Assembly (NCBI GenBank): GCA_007132715.1
Contig: SLOE01000132.1
Span: forward strand, 1-36,265
DNA: 36,265 bases
Source of the DNA: Bacteroidales bacterium
GTDB lineage: Bacteria; Bacteroidota; Bacteroidia; Bacteroidales; PUMT01
Direction: 5' to 3'
In this document: one piece after another, positions 19,496-28,914 of the stretch
How positions within the stretch are numbered: position 1 is the stretch's first letter
Layout of the letters: each line of letters begins with the position of its first letter
Program-made: the position numbers and the translations under genes
Notes under the pieces: model-generated
Database searches by the model: none
What the model saw: the letters and a program-made list of their open reading frames with translations, nothing else
What the model was told of the DNA's origin: nothing

Positions 19496-21066
19496 TCATT
19501 GATCCTCTGCCTTTCTTCCTGATACTCTCCGGTCCAGCTCCTCACGAGTTATAACCGGCCAGTAGATCATATACCGTGCTTCATGTATTTCGTAAAAGGG
19601 AACCAGTGTTAATTCGTTACCTTCAGGGTAATGTATAAGGTCCGGAATTCTGAAGGTCATTGGCTTTTCTCCCGTGGGTACGATCAGGTTGCTGAAATCC
19701 CTGTCAGTGCTTACTATCAGGGGAGCGCTGTCAACAGGATAGTGAGGGCCGCCTGCAACATGTGCCCACCGGCCGTCATCGGCAAAGATTCCGTCAAGAT
19801 CGTCATCACCTGTTACTGCAGCCAGGACAACGGGGCCATGTAAGATCGAGGCCCAGTCAGAACCGTCGGGCAAATACTCAATCCTTGTTTTCATCGGTAG
19901 TGAAACAGTAATCACATCACCGTTCTTCCATCTGCGGGTCACAGGAACATAGATGCCGTTGTTATCATGCAGATATATCATTTCAGTGTATTTCCCGTGA
20001 TTTTCCAGACCCGATCCGACACAGCACCAGAAACAGTCATGTGGCTGTGAATATACCCTGTAATGCCTGGGACGCATGGGGGTGAAATAGACATAGCCGC
20101 CCTCCGGGTGCTTGGAGGAAAGGATATGATTGTAAAGTGCCCTTTCATAGTAATCCATGTATTTGTTCCCGGGATCTGCCAGGTACAATAATTTGGACAG
20201 CCGCAACATGTTATAGGTATTGCAGGTTTCAGGGCCCTGATTGGATGATACCATCGATGAAAAATCATCAGGCGGATGTAAATGCTCATATACACTGTTT
20301 CCCCCGATCGAAACGGTCCAGTTATCAACAATGGCATCCCAGAAAAATTCCGATGCCTTGTTCCATTTATCATTATTAGTCGCTTCTGCATATCTCTGAA
20401 AACCTATGACTTTTGGGATCTGGGTGTTGGCGTGCATACCCGTCAGCCGATTCTCTTTACTGATGAGAGGATCAAGGATCAGCCTGTGAGAAAACCTTTC
20501 GGCCAGTTCCAGGTATTTGTCGTTGCCGGCAATAAGGTATGCATCGCGTAATCCGGCATAAAGCTTGTGTATATTGTACCACGGGACCCATTTATCGTTA
20601 AGTGAGAAGTTTGCGGCATTTATCTCTCCCCGGGCAATATCTGCCCACATCTCCCTGCCCCCGGGTATTCCCCCACATAGCCGTTACCGTTGGCCTCCTG
20701 GCACCTGGCAAGCCAGTCGGTCATGTAGTCCAGGCGCCTGAGAAGTTCAGCGTTGCCGGTAGCAGCATACATTAATGAGAGCGCTGAGAGATAATGCCCT
20801 CCTATGTGGCCGTCAAGCCCTGTATTCTCCCAGTTACCATAGCTTTCAGCCAGCGGTGTTAACCCTGCCTCCCTGATGAAGGGAGCCAGTAACCGGTCCA
20901 CATCCATTTCAAGCATATACCGTAAGCTGGCCTCCTGTGCCACGAGAAAAGGGCTTTCCAGCAATTCTACATCATCCGGCCTGAAGGTATTCAGATCACC
21001 CTGACCACTATGCTTACAGGCAACCACAAGCATGCAAATGAAAATATAAACGATGAATTTTTGCAT
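19496..21066 (-). pseudogene. GH127 (DUF1680, beta-L-arabinofuranosidase-like) lipoprotein gene, frameshifted near 20670 and apparently internally deleted
   Basis: N-part MQKFIVYIFICMLVVACKHS...YLSALSLMYAATGNAELLRRLDYMTDWLARCQEANGNGYVG and C-part MWADIARGEINAANFSLNDKWVPWYNIHKLYAGLRDAYLIAG join if one G is added to the G5 tract (C5 on + at 20670-20674). Confidence 0.8.
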
Positions 21067-21121
21067 AAAAAACCTTATTTGTTCAATCCGTAAATATAGC
21101 AAGCCGGCGATAATATCCAAA

Positions 21122-21904
21122 CTAGAAGAACAGCCTCACCGAGGCCAGGGTTGTCATAATGATGATCAGCCACCTGAACGGTTTTTCGGGAATGATGCGT
21201 ACAAGCCTGATGCCCAGAAAGCCTCCTGTGATAATTACCGGAAGCATCACCAGATTTATGGAAAAGGAACGGAGTGTGATGGTTTCCCAGACAAGTATGT
21301 GGAAGGGGATCTTGAAAAGATTGACAACCAGGAAGAACCATGCGCCTGTTCCAATGAGTACATTCTTGGGCATTTGCATGGCAAGCAGGTACAGGCTCAT
21401 GATGGGGCCGGCGGTGTTTCCTATCATGGTACTGAAGCCGCCGGTAACACCGAAGAAACTGCCTGTCCACCAGTTGGCCGGCAGCGCCCTGGTGTTTCGC
21501 ATCCGCTCCCTCCATATCATAACGGGTATACCTCCGAGTATGAAAATTCCCATCAGTATCTTGAATGTACTGTCGTTAATGACGGCGCCCACCCAGATGG
21601 CCGCGATTATGCCGAGTGCCGCAAAGGGAAACAGTCTCCTGAGATGGCTCCAGCTTGCATGCCTGTTATAGTATATTACAGCAATGATATCTGCCATCGA
21701 AAGCATGGGAAGGAGCAGGCCGGCAGAGATTTTCCCGCCAAATATGCCTGCCAGCAGCGGGGCGGCCAGCATACCAAGTCCGTATATTCCCGTCTTGGAC
21801 ATCCCGACAAACAGGGCAACCATTACAAGGATTGCCCAGTGCATACCAGTAAGTGATCCGGATAGTTCGGCTGGCATATCTGGCTGATTTAACAACGGGG
21901 ACAA
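21122..21904 (-). CDS. TauE/SafE-family (sulfite exporter-like) membrane permease
   Basis: Multiple hydrophobic segments; FVGMSKTGIYGLGMLAAPLLAGIFGGKISAGLLLPMLSMADIIAVIYY and GGFSTMIGNTAGPIMSLYLL. Start may be further in (MPAELSG). Confidence 0.85.
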   Translation of the reverse strand: MSPLLNQPDMPAELSGSLTGMHWAILVMVALFVGMSKTGIYGLGMLAAPLLAGIFGGKISAGLLLPMLSMADIIAVIYYNRHASWSHLRRLFPFAALGIIAAIWVGAVINDSTFKILMGIFILGGIPVMIWRERMRNTRALPANWWTGSFFGVTGGFSTMIGNTAGPIMSLYLLAMQMPKNVLIGTGAWFFLVVNLFKIPFHILVWETITLRSFSINLVMLPVIITGGFLGIRLVRIIPEKPFRWLIIIMTTLASVRLFF

Positions 21905-21969
21905 AACTACATAAGTTTTTATAAATGTTGATACACCGGCTTCTTGTTTAAAAAAATCCTGTTAAATAG

Positions 21970-21999
21970 TTGCAGGATATTACAGAAAGTCTATTTTTG
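21970..21999 (+). promoter_or_regulatory. Bacteroidota-type promoter for the second Gfo/Idh/MocA gene, overlapped by an inverted repeat
   Basis: (G)TTG-N19-TATTTTTG. CAGAAAGTC (21983-21991) and GACTTTTCTG (21999-22008) flank the -7 box as an inverted repeat with one bulge. Confidence 0.6.
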
Positions 22000-22086
22000 A
22001 CTTTTCTGATCAGAAGATTATCACCAGCCAAAATTCGAAATTTCCGAAATAGCGTATAAATTTTATAAATCTAATCGATAACAGTC

Positions 22087-23424
22087 ATGAATAAAAAATC
22101 CAAAGATCTTAGCCGTCGCAGATTCATTGGCGATGCTGCCGCCATAGGTGCCCTGGGTGCACTTGGTGTTGGTGCACTCGTAACTTCCTGCCATAGTAAA
22201 CCTAAATACACAGCTCCTGTTTTTCCTGATCAGGCTCCGGACGGGCCCCGGCTGAAGGCCGGACTTGTAGGATGCGGGGACAGGGGTACTGGTGCAGCTT
22301 TTGACTTCCTGAGTGCAGGACCAAATCTCGAGATCGTGGCAATGGGTGATGTTTTGCAGGACCGGCTGGACCGGTGCAGAAATGCACTCAGGGAACACAG
22401 GGGTGTTGAGATACCGGACGACAGGTGTTTCCTTGGCTTTGATTCTTACAGGAAAGTGATCGATTCGGATATCGATGTTGTACTGCTGTGCCAGCCGACA
22501 CATTTCAGACCGGAGAGTCTGCTATATGCGGTGCAGGCCCGAAAGCACGTCTTTGCCGAAAAGTGTGTAGGTGTTGATCCGGTTGGCGTCCGCTCTGTCA
22601 TGGCATCGGGCAGGATGGCTGAGGCGGCGGGCCTTAATGTTGTTGTAGGCACACAGAGGCGCCACCAGAAGGATTATGTGAAAACTTTCGAGATGGTTAA
22701 GAACGGTGCCATCGGCGATCTTATATCAGCTAACTGTTACTGGAACCAGGGCTCCTTCCGCCATGTCTATCCCAGGGAAGGATGGTCGGATATGGAGGCC
22801 ATGATACGCGACTTTTTCAACTGGTGCTGGTTGTCGGGAGACCATATCCTCGACCAGAATATACATAACATAGATATTATCGTGTGGTTTTTCGAAAAGT
22901 ACCCGGTAAGTGCGGTAGGTTTCGGCGGAAGGCACAGGAGACCGCTGGGTGACCAGTATGATTTCTTCAGCGTCGATTTCGCTTTTGATGACGGAAGGCA
23001 CTTTCATGCCATGAGCAGGCAGATTGACGGTTGTGCAAACAATGTATCGGAAATGATATACGGGACTAAAGGCTACACCAACTGCCGCAACATGATATGG
23101 GACTATGACGATAACCTGATCTGGGAATATGAGTACCCGATGGGCGATGACGGCACTCGCCGGACAAGTGTGGTAATAAGCCCCTATGTGCAGGAGCATA
23201 TCAACCTGGTCACTGCCATCCGCACCGGTAATTATATCAACGAGGTGCAGAATGTTTGTGAATCCAACATGGCCGCCATAATGGGACGTGAATCAGCCTA
23301 TACGGGCAGGCAGATGACCTGGGATGACATGATGAACTCCAACCTCAGGCTCGGACCAACGGAATACAGCATGGGGCCGGTAGATATACCGCCTGTGCCT
23401 CCCGTTCCCGGAACCAGTTCCTGA
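22087..23424 (+). CDS. Gfo/Idh/MocA family oxidoreductase with twin-arginine signal
   Basis: MNKKSKDLSRRRFIGDAAAIGALGALGVGALVTSC (SRRRF motif); LKAGLVGCGDRGTGAAFDFL; QARKHVFAEKCVGVDPVGVRSVM. Confidence 0.92.
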   Translation: MNKKSKDLSRRRFIGDAAAIGALGALGVGALVTSCHSKPKYTAPVFPDQAPDGPRLKAGLVGCGDRGTGAAFDFLSAGPNLEIVAMGDVLQDRLDRCRNALREHRGVEIPDDRCFLGFDSYRKVIDSDIDVVLLCQPTHFRPESLLYAVQARKHVFAEKCVGVDPVGVRSVMASGRMAEAAGLNVVVGTQRRHQKDYVKTFEMVKNGAIGDLISANCYWNQGSFRHVYPREGWSDMEAMIRDFFNWCWLSGDHILDQNIHNIDIIVWFFEKYPVSAVGFGGRHRRPLGDQYDFFSVDFAFDDGRHFHAMSRQIDGCANNVSEMIYGTKGYTNCRNMIWDYDDNLIWEYEYPMGDDGTRRTSVVISPYVQEHINLVTAIRTGNYINEVQNVCESNMAAIMGRESAYTGRQMTWDDMMNSNLRLGPTEYSMGPVDIPPVPPVPGTSS

Positions 23425-23444
23425 TGACCGGAATATATTAAGCT

Positions 23445-24794
23445 ATGAGCAAAAACAAGCTTGTCGTAATAGGAGGCGATGCCGCCGGTATGAGTGCGGC
23501 ATCAAAAGTAAGGCGCGAGGAGCCGGACAGGGAGATAGTTGTTTTTGAGCGGGGCAGACATACCTCTTATGCTGCCTGTGGCATACCCTACCTGGTGAGT
23601 GGACTGGTAGGGTCGCCCGATATGCTTATTGCCAGGACACCTGAAGTCTTCAGGGAGAAACAGAATATCGATGTACGGATTTTTCATGAGGTTACCCGGA
23701 TTGACCCTGAAAAGAGACGTGTATTGGTTACCGACCTGAGAAAGGGCGGGGACTTCTGGGAATCATGGGATCAGTTACTGATTGCAACCGGCGCTTCACC
23801 CTTTGTTCCTGATATTGAAGGTATTGACACAGAAGGAGTGTTCTGCCTCTCAACACTACAGAGCGGGATAGATGTTTTCCGGTACATTGAAGAACAACGG
23901 CCTGCCAGGGCTGTGGTCGTGGGTGGCGGCTATATAGGCATCGAGATGGCGGAAGCGTTCAGGGACAGGGGTATGGAGGTGGCACTTGTTGACATGGCTG
24001 AGCAAATTATGGTCACCATGGATACCGGTATGGCAGATCTTATATCTGAATATATGGCTGAACAGGGTGTGAAAGTATTTACACGGGAAAAGCTTGAAGG
24101 ATTTGAAAAAGGACCGGATGGCAGGATAGGTGCAGTTGTGACCGGCAGTCAGGAGCTTGAAGCAGACCTGGTCATAGTGGGTGCCGGTGTCAGGCCAAAT
24201 TCAGCTATTGCCGCTGAGGCGGGGATAGCCACAGGTGCGGGAGGTGCCATTGCTGTCAGTAAAAAGATGGAAGCCAGCATTCCTGGCATTTGGGCTGCAG
24301 GTGATTGCGCTGAATCATACCACCTCATCAGGAAAAGTCAGGTATACATACCTCTCGGCACGGTTGCCAACAAACAGGGACTGGTGGCGGGTATTAACAT
24401 AAGCGGTGGTGATGATGAGTTTCCAGGCGTTATCGGTACAGCCATTACCAAATTCAGGGAAATGGAAATTTCACGGACAGGCCTGTCGGAGAAGGAGGCG
24501 GGTGAGCTGGGAACAGACTTGCGGACAACCACAATTGAAAGTCCGGTCCGTTCGGGGTATTTTCCCGGCACAGGCATGATGACCGTGAAGCTGCTGGCCG
24601 AAAAAAAGACCGGCAGGTTACTGGGGGGACAAATTGTTGGTACGGCCGGATCGGCCAAGAGGATTGATACAATAGCTACGGCAATAACCGCCGGGATGAC
24701 GGCACAACAGGTTGTGGACCTTGACCTGTCCTATGCACCGCCCTTCTCCCCGGTATGGGATCCGGTGCAGACCGCTGCACGAACTTTACTGTAG
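23445..24794 (+). CDS. CoA-disulfide reductase / NADH oxidase-like FAD-dependent oxidoreductase
   Basis: VVIGGDAAGMSAASKVRRE, single-cysteine motif SYAACGIPYLVSG, ARAVVVGGGYIGIEMAEAF, PGIWAAGDCAESYH. Starts 20 bp after the preceding gene. Confidence 0.9.
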   Translation: MSKNKLVVIGGDAAGMSAASKVRREEPDREIVVFERGRHTSYAACGIPYLVSGLVGSPDMLIARTPEVFREKQNIDVRIFHEVTRIDPEKRRVLVTDLRKGGDFWESWDQLLIATGASPFVPDIEGIDTEGVFCLSTLQSGIDVFRYIEEQRPARAVVVGGGYIGIEMAEAFRDRGMEVALVDMAEQIMVTMDTGMADLISEYMAEQGVKVFTREKLEGFEKGPDGRIGAVVTGSQELEADLVIVGAGVRPNSAIAAEAGIATGAGGAIAVSKKMEASIPGIWAAGDCAESYHLIRKSQVYIPLGTVANKQGLVAGINISGGDDEFPGVIGTAITKFREMEISRTGLSEKEAGELGTDLRTTTIESPVRSGYFPGTGMMTVKLLAEKKTGRLLGGQIVGTAGSAKRIDTIATAITAGMTAQQVVDLDLSYAPPFSPVWDPVQTAARTLL

Positions 24795-24882
24795 AAGTGG
24801 GATGCCGCCTGTCGCTGCTTCTGCCGGTGCTATCCTGCAGCTAAGCGTAATATAGAGTAAGAGTGAGATTTGTGATCAGGGC

Positions 24883-26328
24883 CTATTCAACAGGCACCAG
24901 CCTGTAGATGACCCCCGGATTTTCGACTGCAACGTAAACCATACCGTCCGGGCCCATATCAACATTGCGCACACGCCCGATCTCCCGCAGCAGTATCTCC
25001 TCGTGAACCACCTCTTCGCCCTCAATCTCGTTGCGTACAAGGTAGCGGAAGCTGAGCGATCCTGAGAGAATACTGTTTTCCCACGCCATGAAGGGCTCAC
25101 CCGTAACGAAGGTCATCCCGCAGGGGGCGATCGAGGGTGTCCATTCGATCACCGGCTGTTCCATCCCCTCTTTTTCGGTAAGCTCGGTAATGATGGTTCC
25201 GTTGTAGTTTATGCCGTAGGAGATCACCGGCCAGCCATAGTTGAGCCCCTTACTTATAATGTTCAGCTCATCACCGCCGCGCGGACCATGCTCGGTGGAC
25301 CATATCACACCGGTTTCAGGGTGCTTTACAAGTCCCTGCGGGTTCCTGTGCCCGTACGACCAGATGGAAGGCATGGCGCCGGGATGGTCAACAAAGGGAT
25401 TGTCGGCAGGAATGGTTCCGTCATCATTTATGCGGTGTATCTTGCCTGCGTGGTTGGTGAGGTCCTGTGAATTGTCCCAGTTCCCCCTGTCGCCTATCGA
25501 AAAATAAAGGTAGCCGTCATCGCAGAAAACCATACGGCATCCGAAATGAACCCCATTGCGGGTGTCCGGAAGCCCTTTGAAAATTTCCTCTTTGTCGACC
25601 AGCCGGTTACCATCAAGTCTGGCCCTCATTATGGCAGTGTTGCCTCCTTCAGCAGGTCCACCCGGCCCGTAGGTGGAATATGAAAGGTATAACCAGCCGT
25701 TATTCTCATAACCGGGATGGAGGCGCAGGTCCAGCAGTCCCCCCTGCCCATGTGCAAAAATGGGGGGCAGACCCTCGATAACACTGACAAATATACCGTC
25801 ATTGAACCTGAAAAGCTGACCGCTCCTTTCGCCGACCAGCATGTCGCCGTCCGGCAGCCAGACCATGCCCCACGGCACCTCAAGTCCGGTGATTAGCGTG
25901 TCAAGCCGGAAGGTCAGTCTTTCTGTTCTCTGGACCGGGTCCATCGCAGGACGGTAATCAAAGGTTCTGCTGGCCTCCTTCATGTCGGTAAGGATATAGG
26001 TTGCAATGTCGCTGATCTCATCAGCAGACAGCGCATCGCCAAAAGCCGGCATACCGGTATTGAGGTCACCGTCCCTGATGATAGCAACCATCTGGTCAAC
26101 CGGCATGTTGAACATTGCCTCACGGTCTTCTCCAACAAACCGTTCCATATGCATTCCGTGGCAGGATGCACAGTAGCGTTCATAGTTGGAAACTGCCTGG
26201 GACTTGTCCGATATCGCGCTGGTAATTAACTCTCCTTCAATATATTCAGTTTCTGATGGCTTGATGAACCAGATAAGGGCCATCACCGGGATAAGAAGGA
26301 GGAAACTGTAAAGATACCTTGAGTTCAT
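24883..26328 (-). CDS. PQQ-dependent sugar dehydrogenase-like protein with N-terminal cytochrome c domain
   Basis: YCASCHGMHMERFVG heme motif; GLEVPWGMVWLPDGDMLVGERSGQL; WSTEHGPRGGDELNII; GKIHRINDDGTIPADNPF. Confidence 0.92.
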   Translation of the reverse strand: MNSRYLYSFLLLIPVMALIWFIKPSETEYIEGELITSAISDKSQAVSNYERYCASCHGMHMERFVGEDREAMFNMPVDQMVAIIRDGDLNTGMPAFGDALSADEISDIATYILTDMKEASRTFDYRPAMDPVQRTERLTFRLDTLITGLEVPWGMVWLPDGDMLVGERSGQLFRFNDGIFVSVIEGLPPIFAHGQGGLLDLRLHPGYENNGWLYLSYSTYGPGGPAEGGNTAIMRARLDGNRLVDKEEIFKGLPDTRNGVHFGCRMVFCDDGYLYFSIGDRGNWDNSQDLTNHAGKIHRINDDGTIPADNPFVDHPGAMPSIWSYGHRNPQGLVKHPETGVIWSTEHGPRGGDELNIISKGLNYGWPVISYGINYNGTIITELTEKEGMEQPVIEWTPSIAPCGMTFVTGEPFMAWENSILSGSLSFRYLVRNEIEGEEVVHEEILLREIGRVRNVDMGPDGMVYVAVENPGVIYRLVPVE

Positions 26329-26442
26329 ATGCCTGGAATTTAATGTGATACAATATTGCTGATAAGTTAAGGCATTTTGGATGAATTCCAGCGGTTTTTG
26401 CCGGATAATTGCAGCTTTTTTTCTGATTTTTTCCGTTGATGG

Positions 26443-28761
26443 TTAACCGGAAAGCAAATACCTGAGCTGGTCGAGCATGATAGGTATGTCGTCACTGTCA
26501 ACTCCCTGGTTCACCAGGTGTGGAATATCTTCCTCGAACACCGCCAGGAATTCGGCTTCTGAAAAGGTTGCCGCCGATCCTTTCGCCTTTTCTGCCGCCT
26601 TTCCTGCTGCCTGCTCCTCTGCAGTTCCCGCAGCCGATCCTTTCGCCTTTTCTGCCGCCTGTTCCGGCTTTGCAATGGCCCTCCGGTAATATTCCAGGGC
26701 CTCACGGCGCCGTCCCAGGCTCCACTGCACATGCCCCATATTAACAAGGTCATGTGCTGTTGGCTGCTCCTCCATCAGCTTGAGGAAGTATTTCTCAGCC
26801 TGTTCTTTTTTGCCCGTGAGAAAGGAGCACCATGCTATCGGTCTCCACACCTTACTGTTGCCGGGCGTAAGGTACTCAACCCTGAAATAGGATTGCAGCG
26901 CTTCATCATACCTGTCAAGCTCCAGCAGGCAGTGCCCTATGCTGAGATGGACAGACAGGTTTTCGGGGTCAAGCTTTTCTGCCTCCCGGTAATACTCCAG
27001 GGCTTTGTCCGGCTTCTTCAGGTGCCGGTAGCAAAATGCTATCTTTCTGGTGTTCCAGATTCTGTTTACCTCGTAGAGCTCCGCTTTCAGGTAGTTGTCA
27101 AGCGCAAACCTGAACTTGCCCCTCTTCTGGTAACACCAGGCGACCTTCTGGTACAACTCGCCGCTCTTATCCTGTTCGAGCAGGCTGGTGAATATCTCTG
27201 CCGCCTCCCTGTAATGATCTTTGGCAAAATAGTATTCGCCTATGTTTCTCAGCACTTTGTCATCTTCCCTGAGAATGTCGCCCAGCACCATCTTGTTGTG
27301 AAAATCAAGGCGCCAGCCGAAAATATCTTCGAAACCGGCCTTTCCGGGAAAAAGCTTGTAAAACCTGTAAAGGTCCTGTATGTACTGGTTGGATACAAAC
27401 TCCTCCCGCCTGCCCGGGTCAAGGAGCTCCTCATCCTCCTTAAGCTCTTCAACCTGTTCCATCTCTGCCTTCATCGCCTGTGTCATGAATTCGATGTTTT
27501 CTCTGGGTATCCTGCTGATGCTGAGGCAAAAGGAGTATTTGTCGGAGTTGCACAGGATGGGAGCCTTCCCGATAGACTCCACCATCTGCCGTATTACAGG
27601 GTCAACGGAGTCAACATTACCGGCGAGATCGGTGTTGCCGGGGAAGAATGGTATAAACCAGTTGGACATCTCATTAAAGAAAGGGAATGATTTGAGCATA
27701 GAAAATGATCCCATAAACACATCAGAGCCCTTCATCTGCATCTCCGAAAACTCCTCCATCTTGTTAAGCAGTCCGGGCGAATCCTTTAATATGTCCTCCC
27801 ACTCGGGGTTCTTGCCTTCCGACAGACCCTCTTCCATCAGGCTGTCAAGGTTGATCTTGTTCCTTAGGTTGGGGCTTATCTTTATCATTTCAGGGAGTAT
27901 CTCGTCGCGTATACGCTTTTGCAGCTTCTCGGTCTCCTTGCTCCTGACAAGCTGGATGATAATCCGTTCAAGATTCCTCTTGAAAGCCGGGTTTTCGTTA
28001 AGTATTTTGAACCTGCCCGTTATCTGCGGGTAAAAGGGCATCCTTTCATCGTACCGGTAAAGACATATAAGCAGTCCGACCAGTGCCCTCTGGCTTATCC
28101 CGGCATCGCCCGAATCATAACTTTGAAAAAGCAACGTGAACTTTTCAGGATCAAAAAATCTCTGAAGGCTGAGCATTATCGCCGTAACCATAAAGGACCT
28201 GTATTCGGATGGCAGCATCGGGTTTTGCAGAAATTTCCCGTACCTGTCCGTCTCTTCGGGTGACAGGTTGTCACTGAACCAGATGTTATAGAAAAGCCCC
28301 TGCATTTTTTTATGGTGCTCTGACGCTTTCGCGGAAGAATTTGCGCCCTGCTCTTTCCCTTCCCGGGATGACGGGGCATCCTCAATATAATAGTTCTCCA
28401 GCTCTGAAATATATTGGCCGGTATCAGTGATTGCCTTTTGTCTCAAAGCCCGCTTCCTGTAGTATTCGGCCGACGTTGAAAACTTCATGCGAAGCTCTTC
28501 ATTGACCAGGTCTGCCAGTTCAAATGCCGACACTATCAGCTTATGGTAAACCTTTTGTCTTTCGGGATCGGTAACACCTTCGACCGTGTACTTCAGCATG
28601 TACTGGTAGGTCTCTTCCAGGTTCCTGTGCCGGTCGTGCAAAACCCCAAGACCGTTTTCCGATATGAGTGTCCCGAGCCGGTCGAAAGCAGGCTTTAGGC
28701 GGCGGCCGGCAATACTGCCGCATACCTCGGGGTATATTTTTTTCAGTTCGTTGTCAGTCAT
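26443..28761 (-). CDS. Tetratricopeptide-repeat protein
   Basis: Start reassigned to MTDNELKKIYPEVCGS at 28761. Serial TPRs (YFAKDHYREAAEIFTSLLEQDKSGELYQKVAWCYQKRGKF..., LEYYREAEKLDPENLSVHLSIGHCLLELDRYDEALQSYFRVE). Confidence 0.85.
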   Translation of the reverse strand: MTDNELKKIYPEVCGSIAGRRLKPAFDRLGTLISENGLGVLHDRHRNLEETYQYMLKYTVEGVTDPERQKVYHKLIVSAFELADLVNEELRMKFSTSAEYYRKRALRQKAITDTGQYISELENYYIEDAPSSREGKEQGANSSAKASEHHKKMQGLFYNIWFSDNLSPEETDRYGKFLQNPMLPSEYRSFMVTAIMLSLQRFFDPEKFTLLFQSYDSGDAGISQRALVGLLICLYRYDERMPFYPQITGRFKILNENPAFKRNLERIIIQLVRSKETEKLQKRIRDEILPEMIKISPNLRNKINLDSLMEEGLSEGKNPEWEDILKDSPGLLNKMEEFSEMQMKGSDVFMGSFSMLKSFPFFNEMSNWFIPFFPGNTDLAGNVDSVDPVIRQMVESIGKAPILCNSDKYSFCLSISRIPRENIEFMTQAMKAEMEQVEELKEDEELLDPGRREEFVSNQYIQDLYRFYKLFPGKAGFEDIFGWRLDFHNKMVLGDILREDDKVLRNIGEYYFAKDHYREAAEIFTSLLEQDKSGELYQKVAWCYQKRGKFRFALDNYLKAELYEVNRIWNTRKIAFCYRHLKKPDKALEYYREAEKLDPENLSVHLSIGHCLLELDRYDEALQSYFRVEYLTPGNSKVWRPIAWCSFLTGKKEQAEKYFLKLMEEQPTAHDLVNMGHVQWSLGRRREALEYYRRAIAKPEQAAEKAKGSAAGTAEEQAAGKAAEKAKGSAATFSEAEFLAVFEEDIPHLVNQGVDSDDIPIMLDQLRYLLSG
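26573..26660. repeat. 28-bp direct repeat, two copies 60 bp apart, inside the TPR gene
   Basis: GCCGATCCTTTCGCCTTTTCTGCCGCCT at 26573-26600 and 26633-26660, encoding two AAEKAKGSAA blocks. Confidence 0.85.
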
Positions 28762-28853
28762 TTTCCAAAGATAAGTCAAACAGATCATTCCCCGTAAACA
28801 GATAAGCAAAAACCAATCCAATTTTTTGGATATCTGAAAACCCAGTCCGCCTT

Positions 28854-28880
28854 GCCCCAATAATATTTTATTTACTTTTA
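28854..28880 (+). promoter_or_regulatory. Candidate promoter for the symporter gene
   Basis: TTG (28852-28854), N18, TACTTTTA (28873-28880); one mismatch to TAnnTTTG. Confidence 0.35.
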
Positions 28881-28914
28881 AGGGTCCGTGAACATTAAAA
28901 TCTGACAGTTCCTT

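Noticed and set aside
21053-21856. 267-aa polar, Cys/His-rich plus-strand ORF
   Set aside because: Antisense of the hydrophobic TauE-like gene, which commonly yields polar shadow peptides.
21902-21909. CAAAACTA (-7-like TAGTTTTG on minus) upstream of the TauE-like gene
   Set aside because: No matching -33 element at about 19 bp; too weak alone.
26731-27690. 319-aa plus-strand ORF antisense to the TPR gene
   Set aside because: No family motif; the minus strand encodes convincing TPRs.
28816-28831. Small hairpin ATCCAA-TTTT-TTGGAT upstream of the symporter
   Set aside because: Short stem in AT-rich DNA; expected by chance at this size.
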